NCBI GenBank assembly: GCA_023228295.1 | Contig: JALOBP010000043.1 | Coordinates: 1-25,683 of the forward strand | Direction: 5' to 3' | Source: Methanoregula sp. | GTDB taxonomy: Archaea; Halobacteriota; Methanomicrobia; Methanomicrobiales; Methanospirillaceae | Length of the DNA: 25,683 bases | Program-made: the position numbers and the translations under genes | Part shown: positions 1-7,886 of the stretch, piece after piece | Layout: each line of letters begins with the position of its first letter | Numbering within the stretch: position 1 is the first letter of the stretch | The notes under the pieces: model-generated | The model's input: the letters and a program-made list of their open reading frames with translations, nothing else | Told to the model about the DNA's origin: nothing | Database searches by the model: none

Positions 1-866
1 CTTCGGACAATGTCGGAGGCCTCTCGATGTTAAAGGACTGGCTCCGGCTCCGCGAACGGGCCTTCACCGAGGAGGCACGCGACTATGGTCTCCCGTCCCC
101 CAAGGGTATAGCCCTCATCGGTATCCCGGGGACCGGCAAGAGCCTGACCGCGAAGATGATAGCCGACCTCTGGCACCTGCCGCTCCTCCGCCTCGATGTG
201 GGGGCGCTTTTCGGCAGCCTTGTCGGGGAGTCCGAGGAGCGGACGCGCCGGGCGCTCTCCCTTGCCGAGACGATTGCGCCCTGCATCCTCTGGGTGGACG
301 AGATCGAGAAGGCGTTTGCCTTCGGGAGCGGCGATGCCGGGACAAGCCAGCGGGTCTTTGCCCACCTCCTTACCTGGATGCAGGACAAGACCGCACCCTG
401 CTTTGTGGTGGCAACGGCCAACAACATCGCGGCGCTCCCGCCGGAACTCCTGCGGAAAGGCCGGTTCGACGAGATCTTCTTTTTAGACCTGCCGAGCATG
501 GATGAACGGCGCGAGATCTTCTGTGTGCACTTAAAGAAACGCAAGTGCGTTCCTGCCGACTTTGACCTTGACCTGCTGGCGGAGGCAAGCGAGGGGTATG
601 TCGGGGCCGAAATCGAGCAGACCATCATCGACGCGATGTACCTTGCCTTCAACGAGAACCTGCGCCGGGTGACAACAGACGATATCCTTGCCTGCATCCG
701 GAAGCAGGTCCCGCTCTCCATCTCCCAGCGGGAGACCGTTGCCTCCCTCCGGGCCTACCTTGCCGAGGGGAGGGCGGTCTCCGCCTCCCGTCCGGCCGCC
801 GGCCGCAATCCGGCACCTGCAGACCAGACCATCGCGCTTGAGACCTTCGACACCGTCCCGACGTGA
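1..866 (+). CDS. Ycf46-like AAA+ ATPase, C-terminal part (5' end outside window)
   Basis: The frame is open from base 3, and the eight codons before the first ATG (27) read SDNVGGLS, which continues into LKDWLRLRERAF. This NVGGL..LK.WL..R..AF pattern is the family's run-in to the ATPase domain, so the ATG at 27 is internal and the gene begins upstream. Counting from that Met, Walker A is GIPGTGKS (32-39), Walker B is ILWVDEIEKAF (about 87-97), sensor 1 is VVATANN, and the arginine-finger segment is LLRKGRFDE, followed by a small helical lid. All catalytic motifs are intact, so an active ATP-driven remodelling enzyme is expected. The gene lies 4 nt before the WD40 gene and shares an operon with Hsp70-like and DUF2997 genes. 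Ycf46-like ATPases commonly neighbour DUF1257 and DUF2997 genes, and the substrate is unknown. The family call is secure; the function is not. Confidence 0.9.
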   Translation, partial: SDNVGGLSMLKDWLRLRERAFTEEARDYGLPSPKGIALIGIPGTGKSLTAKMIADLWHLPLLRLDVGALFGSLVGESEERTRRALSLAETIAPCILWVDEIEKAFAFGSGDAGTSQRVFAHLLTWMQDKTAPCFVVATANNIAALPPELLRKGRFDEIFFLDLPSMDERREIFCVHLKKRKCVPADFDLDLLAEASEGYVGAEIEQTIIDAMYLAFNENLRRVTTDDILACIRKQVPLSISQRETVASLRAYLAEGRAVSASRPAAGRNPAPADQTIALETFDTVPT

Positions 867-870
867 ACTG

Positions 871-3663
871 ATGAAGTCCTGCGGCCAGTTCCCCCTCATA
901 AGCCCGTGGCTGTACCGGCTCCGGGTGGGAAAACTCGCCCGCAGCGCAGCAGCCTGCAATGTCCCCGCCGTGCAGGAACTGGCAGGGGTCTTCTGCACCG
1001 CACCCGGTCCCGGAGCCCGGGCCCGGGCAGTACAGGCCCTCCGGGCCCTCCCCGCACCGGTGCAGGCCGACACCCTCTGCCGGGAAGCGCTCGTGCGGGA
1101 CAGTCCCGCCTTACTCGCCCTTGTGCAGGAGTGCAGGTATCTCCCCGACGGTCCTGCGGAACGGGCGCTCTGGTTCTTTTCCACCGGTGCCATGGAAGAG
1201 CTTTGCCGCCTTGATCCGGAGGACCACCGCCCGCTCCTTGCTGCCGGCTATACCGGGGCCTCCGCGCCGGTCCGGGCCCGGGCCGGGAACGCCGCACGCA
1301 CGCACGGGACGTGCAGCACGCTCGCCCGTGCCCTTACCGGCACCGGCATCACAGACCGGGCCGGCAGCTGGTCGTATGATGAGTGGGATATCGTCATGAC
1401 CGGCCTCACCTGCGAGAAACGGTGGGAGGATCTCTGGCTCCTTACCCCCCTCGCACCGGTCCCCCTTGCCATCACCGCGATTGCCGCACTGAAGGATGCC
1501 GGTTGGGTCCCGCCGGGCGATGACCGGCTTCTCTGGGACAGTCTCGTTGCCACCCTGCCGGACCGCTGGACGCACCCGGGCCCCGCAGGAGCGGCCCGGG
1601 CCCCGGCCGGGGGCAGGGAGGCAGGGCAGGTGACCCGTTTCTGCTTCTCAGAGGACGGTTCCCTTTTTGCCACCGGCTGTTGCGACGGGATGGTCACGGT
1701 CTGGCGCACGGGATCCGCAGGTATGATCGCTGAGCTCCCGGCCGGCTCAGGCTCTGTCCGCTTCCTTGCTATTCCCACCGGCAACACCTGCCTCGTGAGC
1801 AGCGGAGACGACGGGACGATCCGCTGTCACCGCCTTGAGGACAGATCCCTCCTCTGGTCCCGGGAAGGTCGGGCCGGTGCCGCTGCACTCGCCCTCTCCA
1901 CGGACAACCGTTCGGTCCTCATCGGTGATGACAGTGGGACCCTGCACCAGATGGATATCCGGGACGGACGGGCGCTCCGTGCGACACCGCTCCACCCATC
2001 GCCCGTCACCTGCCTTACCCCCGACGGCCCTGCGATTGCCTGCGGGCATGCCGATGGCACGGTCTCGGTTGTTCGTCACGAAGACGGGGACGGTCTTGCC
2101 ATCTTCGCGGGCAACCACAGCCCGGTCCGTTCTCTCGCATTCAGCCCGGACGGGACGGAACTCCTTGTCATGTATGAGGAGGGAGCCCCTGTCCTCCGTG
2201 ACCTGGCCGGCGCAACAAAACGCCGCACGTTTACTGGGAATGCGGGGCGGGCGGTCTGCACCGCGGCAGCCGACCGCTGGTTTGCCTTCGGGAGCAGTGA
2301 CCGAATGATAAGGATCTGGACCTGGAAGGAAGCAGCACCGGCTGCGGCAATCCCGCTCTACAACCGCCATATCACTTCCTGCTCACAGGCGCCGGACGGT
2401 AGCATCCTCGCTGCCGGCTTCCATGAAGGGACGGTCCGTATCTACCGCATGCCGGAAGGAAAACTCCTGCGGGAGTACCGGGGGCACAAGAAGACTGTCA
2501 CCTCCTGCGCCATTGCCCCGGACGGCTCCCGGCTTGCTACGGTCAGCTGGGACGGCAGCACAAAACTCTGGCAGCTTCCTGACGGCGGGATCCTGCGGAC
2601 GCTGGATGCCCATACCGGCGGCATCGCGGGCCTTGCCGGCCCTGACGGTACCCTCGTTATCCCCGTAACCCGGGACGGCGTGGGACGGCTCATCGATGCT
2701 GCGGATGGCACCACCCTCCGCACCATCGATCTCTACACGCCGGATGTCCGGTCGGCAGCGCTGAGCGCCGATGGGATGTACCTTGCAATTACCGGGGCGG
2801 ATTCCTCCCTCCGGATCTGGAACACCCGCGACGGCAGCCTTACTGCCGCGGCCGACCGCCTTTCCACTTCCCTGCGGTGCTGCACGTTCCTTCCCGACGG
2901 TTCGGCGCTCGTGGCCGGAGGATGGGACGGGGTTGTCCGGCTCTTCAGCGTGCCGGACTTAACTCCCCTCCGAACTTTTACCGGACACACGAGCGTGGTC
3001 ACCTGCTGCACCGTCTCGCGGGACGGCACCCTGCTGGTCACCGGCAGCAATGACACTACGGTCCGGCTCTTTCGGATTACCGGTGAGGACACTGAGGCGT
3101 ATGCCGTGCTCGGCGGGCTCCGATCGGAAGTTGGTGCCGTTGCGCTCTCCCCGGACGGGACACTCCTTGCGGCCGGCAGTTCCGATGGGCCGGTCCAGCT
3201 CTGGCAGCTCCCGTATGGGACGCCGGCCGTGGACCTGCCGGGGCTTCCCGGCACAGTGACTTCCCTTGCATTCACACCGGACGGTTGCACCCTTGCCGCA
3301 GGCTACGACAGCGGGACCTGCACGTTCTTCTCCCTGCCGGAGCGGTCCCTTCTCAGCACGGTCCCGGCCCATACCGGGGCAGTGACCGGAACTGCAATCC
3401 TCGCGGACATAAAGACGCTCATGACCAGCGGGGAAGACGGGGTATGCCGGTTCCATCCTCTGCCCCACACACCGTTTCTCGTGCATGCCGGTCTTGACGC
3501 GATCCCCGCCGCACAGGAGGCGGAGCGGCTCGCCCGCGGGAGCCCGGCTTCCGCCCAGTGGTCGTTCCTCTCGCTCCTGCTTGCCGCCCGGTTCCAGGGC
3601 GAGATCGAAATCTGCCCGCCGCTGGACACGGCCGGGTGCTACGACATCCAGATCGTGGGGTAA
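871..3663 (+). CDS. Large WD40-repeat protein with N-terminal helical domain
   Basis: The product has 930 residues. The frame is open further upstream into the ATPase gene, but that extension is a proline/arginine-rich shadow, so I start at ATG 871, 4 nt after the ATPase stop. Residues 1 to about 235 look alpha-helical (alanine/leucine-rich, HEAT-like in feel), and I do not recognise the domain. From about 245 to 880 I count some 15 WD-type blades with recurring SPDG, DGTV and VRLW-like turns, enough for two beta-propellers. Several blades have lost the terminal WD. A short helical tail follows. No signal peptide or membrane segment is visible, so it should be cytosolic. It is probably the scaffold or sensor that joins the AAA+ ATPase to the Hsp70-like protein encoded next; that role is inferred from operon position only. 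Confidence 0.88.
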   Translation: MKSCGQFPLISPWLYRLRVGKLARSAAACNVPAVQELAGVFCTAPGPGARARAVQALRALPAPVQADTLCREALVRDSPALLALVQECRYLPDGPAERALWFFSTGAMEELCRLDPEDHRPLLAAGYTGASAPVRARAGNAARTHGTCSTLARALTGTGITDRAGSWSYDEWDIVMTGLTCEKRWEDLWLLTPLAPVPLAITAIAALKDAGWVPPGDDRLLWDSLVATLPDRWTHPGPAGAARAPAGGREAGQVTRFCFSEDGSLFATGCCDGMVTVWRTGSAGMIAELPAGSGSVRFLAIPTGNTCLVSSGDDGTIRCHRLEDRSLLWSREGRAGAAALALSTDNRSVLIGDDSGTLHQMDIRDGRALRATPLHPSPVTCLTPDGPAIACGHADGTVSVVRHEDGDGLAIFAGNHSPVRSLAFSPDGTELLVMYEEGAPVLRDLAGATKRRTFTGNAGRAVCTAAADRWFAFGSSDRMIRIWTWKEAAPAAAIPLYNRHITSCSQAPDGSILAAGFHEGTVRIYRMPEGKLLREYRGHKKTVTSCAIAPDGSRLATVSWDGSTKLWQLPDGGILRTLDAHTGGIAGLAGPDGTLVIPVTRDGVGRLIDAADGTTLRTIDLYTPDVRSAALSADGMYLAITGADSSLRIWNTRDGSLTAAADRLSTSLRCCTFLPDGSALVAGGWDGVVRLFSVPDLTPLRTFTGHTSVVTCCTVSRDGTLLVTGSNDTTVRLFRITGEDTEAYAVLGGLRSEVGAVALSPDGTLLAAGSSDGPVQLWQLPYGTPAVDLPGLPGTVTSLAFTPDGCTLAAGYDSGTCTFFSLPERSLLSTVPAHTGAVTGTAILADIKTLMTSGEDGVCRFHPLPHTPFLVHAGLDAIPAAQEAERLARGSPASAQWSFLSLLLAARFQGEIEICPPLDTAGCYDIQIVG

Positions 3664-5276
3664 TGACGATGAAACAACAGCATGATACGGGAGCAGGCAC
3701 GGTGCGGATCGGGGTGGACTTCGGGGTCAGCACCACCGTCATTGCCGTTGCGGTCCCGGGCCGGAAAACCATAACGCTGGAGATCCCGGGCATCTCCCGG
3801 GAGTACCCGGGAGATGCCCCGGTCCACGCTATCCCCTCGCTGGCACAGTACGAGGGCGGGGAGATGGTGCGGTGCGGTGTGGAAGTTGCCCGCAGCGGGG
3901 CGGCAGACCATCCCGGCACCGCCCGCTGGATACGGCGCCACCTCTGCGACAGGAGCCCGGTGCAGATCCCGGCCGGGGAAGGCCGGACCATTCGTTATGA
4001 TGAGGCGGCAACAACGTTCCTGACCGGCATCCTTACCCGTGCCCTTGCAGTGCACCCCGGCGCTGTACTGGCAATAGCCCTGCCGCCGGACGCACCCCCG
4101 GAATACGGCGAACTCCTGCAGCGGGCAGCCCGTGCTGCCGGCGCCTCGACCTGCCCGCTTGTCAGCGAATACCGGGCCGCACTGGCCGGCTGCGGCTGCA
4201 TGCCTCAGGGGGGAGAGCCGGTTCTCATCATCACCGTTCCCGAGACCGAACCGGAAATTGTCATCGTGGCCGGGGACGAGCGGGAGAGCAGCCCTTCTGC
4301 TGGCGGGATGCGGGTGCTGGTGCGGGCCACCGGGTCGGCCGGCTGCCATGCGATCGACGGCTGGATCGCACAGGACCTCCTGGTAAAATTCCGGTTACTG
4401 GCAGGCGACCCGCGGGCCGTGAGGCTTGCTCCCGGACTCCGTTACGAGGCAACCCGGCTGCGCGAACTGCTCCCCCGTACCGGGGAGCAGGAAGTCCGGC
4501 TGGAAGACACCGTCTCGGGCAAAACATTTACGGCCGTATATACGACAGCCGATCTCGACCGCGTCCTCGCGGACCATGGTTTCATCGTGTCCCTGCAGGA
4601 CTGCATGAACCGGGCCCTCTCCGCAATGCGTATGCGGGGTGCGGATGAGAGCAGGATTCATACCGTACTCCTCCTCGGGGAAGGGGCTGCCCTGCCCCGG
4701 GTCAGGGATGCAGTGCGGGCGCGGTTCCCGGCAGCTGCCGTGCATGCCGATCACCCGCTGGACGCCATCGCCCGCGGGGCAGCAGAAGAGGGGGCCCACG
4801 TCCGGATGGAAAACCGGGTCGCGTGCTCCTGTGCCCTGCGGTACTGGGACCCGGTAGTGCAGGAGCACCACTATCGCTACCTTGTGCACAGCGGCGATCG
4901 CTACCCGAGTGCCGGGCAGGTGGCCCGGATTATCATCAGTGCTGCCTACGATGGCCAGACCCATCTCGGCATTCCTCTTTACCAGATCGGCGGCGATGCA
5001 GACGGGAGTATGCCGGATCTCGAGCTCGTCTCGGACCCGGGCGGGGGCGTCCGGCTCGCCGGCCCGGCACAGGACGCGGATGCCAGAAAGCAGGCAGTGC
5101 ATGCCAACGAGCGGTCGCCCACGCTGCTGGTTGCAGACCCGCCAGCCCGGAAAGGCGAGCCGCGCTTCGAATGCACATTCTCGGTCGATTCCGAACGGAA
5201 CCTCTGCCTCTCGGCACGCGACCTCGTGACGGGGACGCTGGTGAAACTGAACGCGCCGGTCCACCGGCTGACATAA
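3663..5276 (+). CDS. Divergent Hsp70/actin-fold ATPase-like protein
   Basis: The product has 537 residues. ATG 3663 overlaps the WD40 stop by one base (TAATG), so translation is probably coupled; a second ATG at 3669 is possible. The phosphate-1 motif IGVDFGVSTTVIAV is near the N-terminus. A connect-1-like segment, VSEYRAALAGCG, and the adenosine motif VLLLGEGAALPRV followed by HPLDAIARGAA fit an Hsp70 nucleotide-binding domain of about 380 residues. The remaining 150 residues resemble a short beta-rich substrate-binding domain. The phosphate-2 loop, normally DLGGGTFD, reads VPETEPEIVI and lacks the glycine run and acidic residue, so ATP hydrolysis is doubtful. A DnaK housekeeping role is unlikely given the missing lid and absent DnaJ/GrpE neighbours. 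It probably works with the adjacent WD40 and AAA+ proteins. Confidence 0.85.
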   Translation: MTMKQQHDTGAGTVRIGVDFGVSTTVIAVAVPGRKTITLEIPGISREYPGDAPVHAIPSLAQYEGGEMVRCGVEVARSGAADHPGTARWIRRHLCDRSPVQIPAGEGRTIRYDEAATTFLTGILTRALAVHPGAVLAIALPPDAPPEYGELLQRAARAAGASTCPLVSEYRAALAGCGCMPQGGEPVLIITVPETEPEIVIVAGDERESSPSAGGMRVLVRATGSAGCHAIDGWIAQDLLVKFRLLAGDPRAVRLAPGLRYEATRLRELLPRTGEQEVRLEDTVSGKTFTAVYTTADLDRVLADHGFIVSLQDCMNRALSAMRMRGADESRIHTVLLLGEGAALPRVRDAVRARFPAAAVHADHPLDAIARGAAEEGAHVRMENRVACSCALRYWDPVVQEHHYRYLVHSGDRYPSAGQVARIIISAAYDGQTHLGIPLYQIGGDADGSMPDLELVSDPGGGVRLAGPAQDADARKQAVHANERSPTLLVADPPARKGEPRFECTFSVDSERNLCLSARDLVTGTLVKLNAPVHRLT

Positions 5277-5289
5277 AGGAGATGCTACT

Positions 5290-5493
5290 ATGGAAATGCA
5301 GGAAATGGAGATAACGATCGACAAGGAAGGAAGAGTACAGGTTGCCGTCCGCGGCGTGCAGGGTGAGGGGTGCCTTGCGCTTACCAAAAACATCGAGAAT
5401 GCGGTCGGCACCGTGGAAGAGCGGGAGTACACCGCGGAATACTACGAGCAGCCGGTTACAGTTAAAGGATACATGAGGAACGGACTGCGGTAA
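5290..5493 (+). CDS. DUF2997 family small protein
   Basis: The product has 67 residues with a good Shine-Dalgarno (aaggag at about 5276-5281), 13 nt after the Hsp70-like gene. The sequence MEITIDKEGRVQVAVRGVQG, then GEGCLALTKNIENAVGTVEEREYT and AEYYEQP, follows the DUF2997 pattern: a beta-hairpin start, a G.xC..LT..IE..LG.V core and a T.EYY end. The function of the family is not known. In cyanobacteria and other bacteria it is found beside DUF1257 (Ycf35) and Ycf46-type AAA+ genes, which agrees with the ATPase at the head of this operon. It is a likely small partner or substrate adaptor of that ATPase; this is inference from context. It is the last gene of the operon, followed by strong hairpins. 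Confidence 0.82.
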   Translation: MEMQEMEITIDKEGRVQVAVRGVQGEGCLALTKNIENAVGTVEEREYTAEYYEQPVTVKGYMRNGLR

Positions 5494-5555
5494 TTTGGGG
5501 GATTGTTTTCTTCGCCCTCGATGGTGGGACACCTGCTGATTCTGTGACAAATATG

Positions 5556-5575
5556 ATGGGGGCTGATGCCCCCAT
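5556..5575 (+). terminator. Perfect 8-bp hairpin after the AAA/WD40/Hsp70/DUF2997 operon
   Basis: ATGGGGGC (5556-5563), loop TGAT, GCCCCCAT (5568-5575). No T-tract follows directly, so it may be a mature 3' end stem or part of a dispersed repeat rather than a classic terminator. Confidence 0.45.
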
Positions 5576-5595
5576 ACCCCCATTAACGAGGGGAG

Positions 5596-5624
5596 CCGCC
5601 GCCCCGTAGGGCACCCCGCGGCGG
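5596..5624. repeat. Nested GC-rich inverted repeat
   Basis: CCGCCGC (5596-5602) pairs exactly with GCGGCGG (5618-5624). Inside, CCC (5603-5605) can pair with GGG (5609-5611). It lies 20 bases after the first hairpin, and the two may form one structured element. Confidence 0.5.
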
Positions 5625-5851
5625 ATCAAAATGGTTGAAATAATTATTTGCCGGTTTCATGGTTTGGATGTGAACCCGAGCGGTTCATGTGCGTTTCTCC
5701 AGAGCAAAAACCAGAATTCATCATTTTAAGGAACAGGTAATACGCAGTCATCGCATCCGGGGATGCCACTGCGGCGGGGCAGAGCCCAAAAGAGCGTTGA
5801 TTGTTTCTTACATATTTCTTTGAGGTCGGAGCTGACTGACATTCCCCGCCC

Positions 5852-6871
5852 TCAGCAGAAGTTCTGCGTTGCATAGACTTTGTCATCCGGCCCGAACGCG
5901 ATACCTATGCCTTCGTAGGAGAGATGCTGGGCAAGGATGTTCTCGCGATGGCCGGGGCTTTCCATCCAGCCGTTCACGGTCACCTGCGCGATATCTTCTG
6001 CCGTCTTCCAGTCATAGGATATGACCTCCCCTTCGGCATTGGTGTAATAGGAACTCGCACGGTGGCCCTGGTACAGGTTCTCCGATAAGCCGCTGTAGGT
6101 ATAGAGCCCGATTATCCTGATGCAGGGATAGCCGGCCTCATCGCCCCGCTCCCGTGCGGTCTGCCCGTCCGGGTTCTCGTGCTCGAAGAAGTTCCGGCTC
6201 ACCATATCCCAGCTGTGCCCGCGGGCGATATCCGCAAGGAACGGATCATACGAGAGCGTGGGAAGGCCGTTCTGCTGCCGCTGGGCATTGGTCAGCTCAT
6301 GAATCCGTGCCTCGAGGGCGGTAGGATCGATATACGGGGCTCCGGGCGTACTGCTGGTGTATGAATCCGAAGGGGGCTGCGGGGGCACTTGTGTTACCGC
6401 GAGCGTAATGACCGATGTCGGTCTTGGCGTCGGGGTCGGGACAGTCGTTGTCGGGGTCGGGATTGGCGTGGGGGTCTTTGTGGTGGTAGGGATGGTGGTT
6501 GGCGGGGATGTCGGGACGGGAGTTGCTACAATGGTTGCCACGACACCGGTCGTCGGGATCGCCGTCACGCCCGGCTGCGATGTACCGGGCTGCGAGGGCA
6601 GGGGAGTTATCCCACCCCCGCCCCCGCCCCCGCCAGCCGCTGTGCCACCGGCCACCGCCATGATCTGGGGCAGAAGGAGGACACCTGCTACCAGCAGGAC
6701 CACGATTGCGCCCGCCGCAAGAGCGATGAGGGGTATACCGAAAGGCCCGGTTGCTACCTTTGAAGGCACTGCCGACAGGGGCTCCGGAAGGGTCGCCCCG
6801 CAACTTGTGCAGAACTTCTGGGCCAAGAACTGACGCGGCGCTCCGCATGTCGGACAGAACCGGGGTGGCAT
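5852..6871 (-). CDS. Zinc-ribbon, membrane-anchored CAP/SCP-domain protein
   Basis: The product has 339 residues in four parts. A zinc ribbon has Cys 6, 9, 21 and 24 (CPTC...CTSC). One hydrophobic helix spans about 44-70. A low-complexity linker of Gly then Pro/Thr repeats (TPTP-like) spans about 75-185. The CAP (SCP/PR-1) domain runs from about 190 to the end, with IHELTNAQRQQNGL, a DIARGHSWDM segment, SENLYQG and GWMESPGHRENIL, carrying the usual His and Glu residues. The zinc ribbon should be cytosolic and the CAP domain outside the cell, tethered by the linker. The role of CAP domains in archaea is not established. It lies 46 nt downstream of endonuclease IV on the same strand and may be co-transcribed, though the functions look unrelated. 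No Shine-Dalgarno is obvious at the start. Confidence 0.88.
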   Translation of the reverse strand: MPPRFCPTCGAPRQFLAQKFCTSCGATLPEPLSAVPSKVATGPFGIPLIALAAGAIVVLLVAGVLLLPQIMAVAGGTAAGGGGGGGGITPLPSQPGTSQPGVTAIPTTGVVATIVATPVPTSPPTTIPTTTKTPTPIPTPTTTVPTPTPRPTSVITLAVTQVPPQPPSDSYTSSTPGAPYIDPTALEARIHELTNAQRQQNGLPTLSYDPFLADIARGHSWDMVSRNFFEHENPDGQTARERGDEAGYPCIRIIGLYTYSGLSENLYQGHRASSYYTNAEGEVISYDWKTAEDIAQVTVNGWMESPGHRENILAQHLSYEGIGIAFGPDDKVYATQNFC

Positions 6872-6917
6872 GATGTACGTGGATAGTTACCGGGATGCTA
6901 AAAAAGGATATCGGGAT

Positions 6918-7772
6918 TTATCGCGCAAGCCCGCGGACAGCCGCAATATTGCCCCGGTCATCGCGCCGTTCGTCAACCGGCGTCTCGCAGATGAGCGGGA
7001 GTTTTGAAAATACCTTGTGGTGGAGGATGCGCCGGAACCCGTCCTCCCCGATCTGGCCGAGGCCGATATGCTCGTGCCGGTCAAGACCGCTGCCTTTCTC
7101 GCCTTTCGTGTCGTTGAGGTGGATGACTTTCAAGTTTTTCAACCCGACCTGTTCGTCAAACTGCGAGAGCGTCTCTTCGAGACCTTCGGCGGTCCGGAGC
7201 TCGTAGCCGGCCGCAAAGGCATGGCAGGTATCGAAGCAGACCCCGATCCGTTTTGTGTCATCAAGCCCGGCCATAATCCCATGGATATGTTCGAAGCTGC
7301 TGCCCACGCTGTTCTTCTCGCCCGCGGTGTTTTCGAGAATGAGCATCACGTCAGCGTCAGATGCCGCAAGGGAAGCGTTGATTGCTTTGATGACCCGGGC
7401 CCGGCCGCCTGCCATACCGTCACCGAGGTGGTGGCCGAGATGGGTGACGAGATACGGGATACCGAGCGTGCCGCAACGATCAAGCTCCGCTGTCAGGGTG
7501 GCGACCGACTTCTCGTACACCTCCGGCTTGGGAGAGGCAAGGTTTGGCAGGTAGGGCATGTGGTCGACCGGGATGATTCCCGTAGTTTTCACTTTCTGCC
7601 GGAAGAGGTCCGTGACCTCTTTTGTCAGCGGGGAATAGGCCCAGCCCCGGGGGTTGCGCGAGAACATCTGGAAGACGTCGCACCCGGCGTCAGATGCCCG
7701 GTCCACCGCAAGGTCGAGCGAGCCCGCGATCGAGACGTGGACCCCGACTTTTACACTTCGTTGTTCTCCCAT
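6918..7772 (-). CDS. nfo: Endonuclease IV (AP endonuclease)
   Basis: The product has 284 residues, the usual family length. It cleaves DNA 5' of abasic sites in base excision repair and uses a trinuclear zinc centre. Motifs in order are GVHVSIAGSLDLAV, YLVTHLGHHLG, LILENTAGEKNSVGSSF, VCFDTCHAFAAGY, VIHLNDTKGEKGSGLDRHEHIGLG and PLICETPVDE, which contain the expected His, Glu and Asp metal ligands. The frame extends 18 codons further upstream, but I start at ATG 7772 because AGGAG lies 6 nt before it (complement of 7779-7783) and the homologous N-terminus is KVGVHVSIAG. It is transcribed divergently from the DUF6498 gene. Confidence 0.95.
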   Translation of the reverse strand: MGEQRSVKVGVHVSIAGSLDLAVDRASDAGCDVFQMFSRNPRGWAYSPLTKEVTDLFRQKVKTTGIIPVDHMPYLPNLASPKPEVYEKSVATLTAELDRCGTLGIPYLVTHLGHHLGDGMAGGRARVIKAINASLAASDADVMLILENTAGEKNSVGSSFEHIHGIMAGLDDTKRIGVCFDTCHAFAAGYELRTAEGLEETLSQFDEQVGLKNLKVIHLNDTKGEKGSGLDRHEHIGLGQIGEDGFRRILHHKVFSKLPLICETPVDERRDDRGNIAAVRGLAR

Positions 7773-7886
7773 GGGGATCTCCTGATCAGATCGGGGCGTG
7801 CGAGATATTTGGGGGTTTTGGATCATCCTGCCTGAGAAAAACTACAACATCCATGAACCGGCCCGGCTAAAACGAGCATACGGACC

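Larger units (their letters stand above)
5494..5851. other. Intergenic region between convergent genes, with hairpins
   Basis: This 358-base gap separates the plus-strand DUF2997 gene from the minus-strand CAP-domain gene. It holds two perfect inverted repeats (listed separately) and no credible gene. A minus-strand open frame at 5644-5886 overlaps the CAP gene end, has no family resemblance and is not called. Confidence 0.6.

Noticed and set aside
688..870. Upstream extension of the WD40 frame into the ATPase gene
   Set aside because: The extension is Pro/Arg/Ser-rich shadow sequence of the ATPase C-terminus; ATG 871 directly follows the ATPase stop.
4395..5432. 345-codon minus-strand frame opposite the Hsp70-like and DUF2997 genes
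   Set aside because: The plus-strand genes have clear motifs and start signals; this frame has none.
5644..5886. 80-codon minus-strand frame between the hairpins and the CAP gene
   Set aside because: It overlaps the CAP gene end out of frame, has an implausible composition and no ribosome binding site.
6410..6620. Tandem GTCGGG/GGCGTG-like repeats resembling a repeat array
   Set aside because: They are the coding repeats of the Pro/Thr linker in the CAP-domain protein, not a CRISPR or noncoding repeat.
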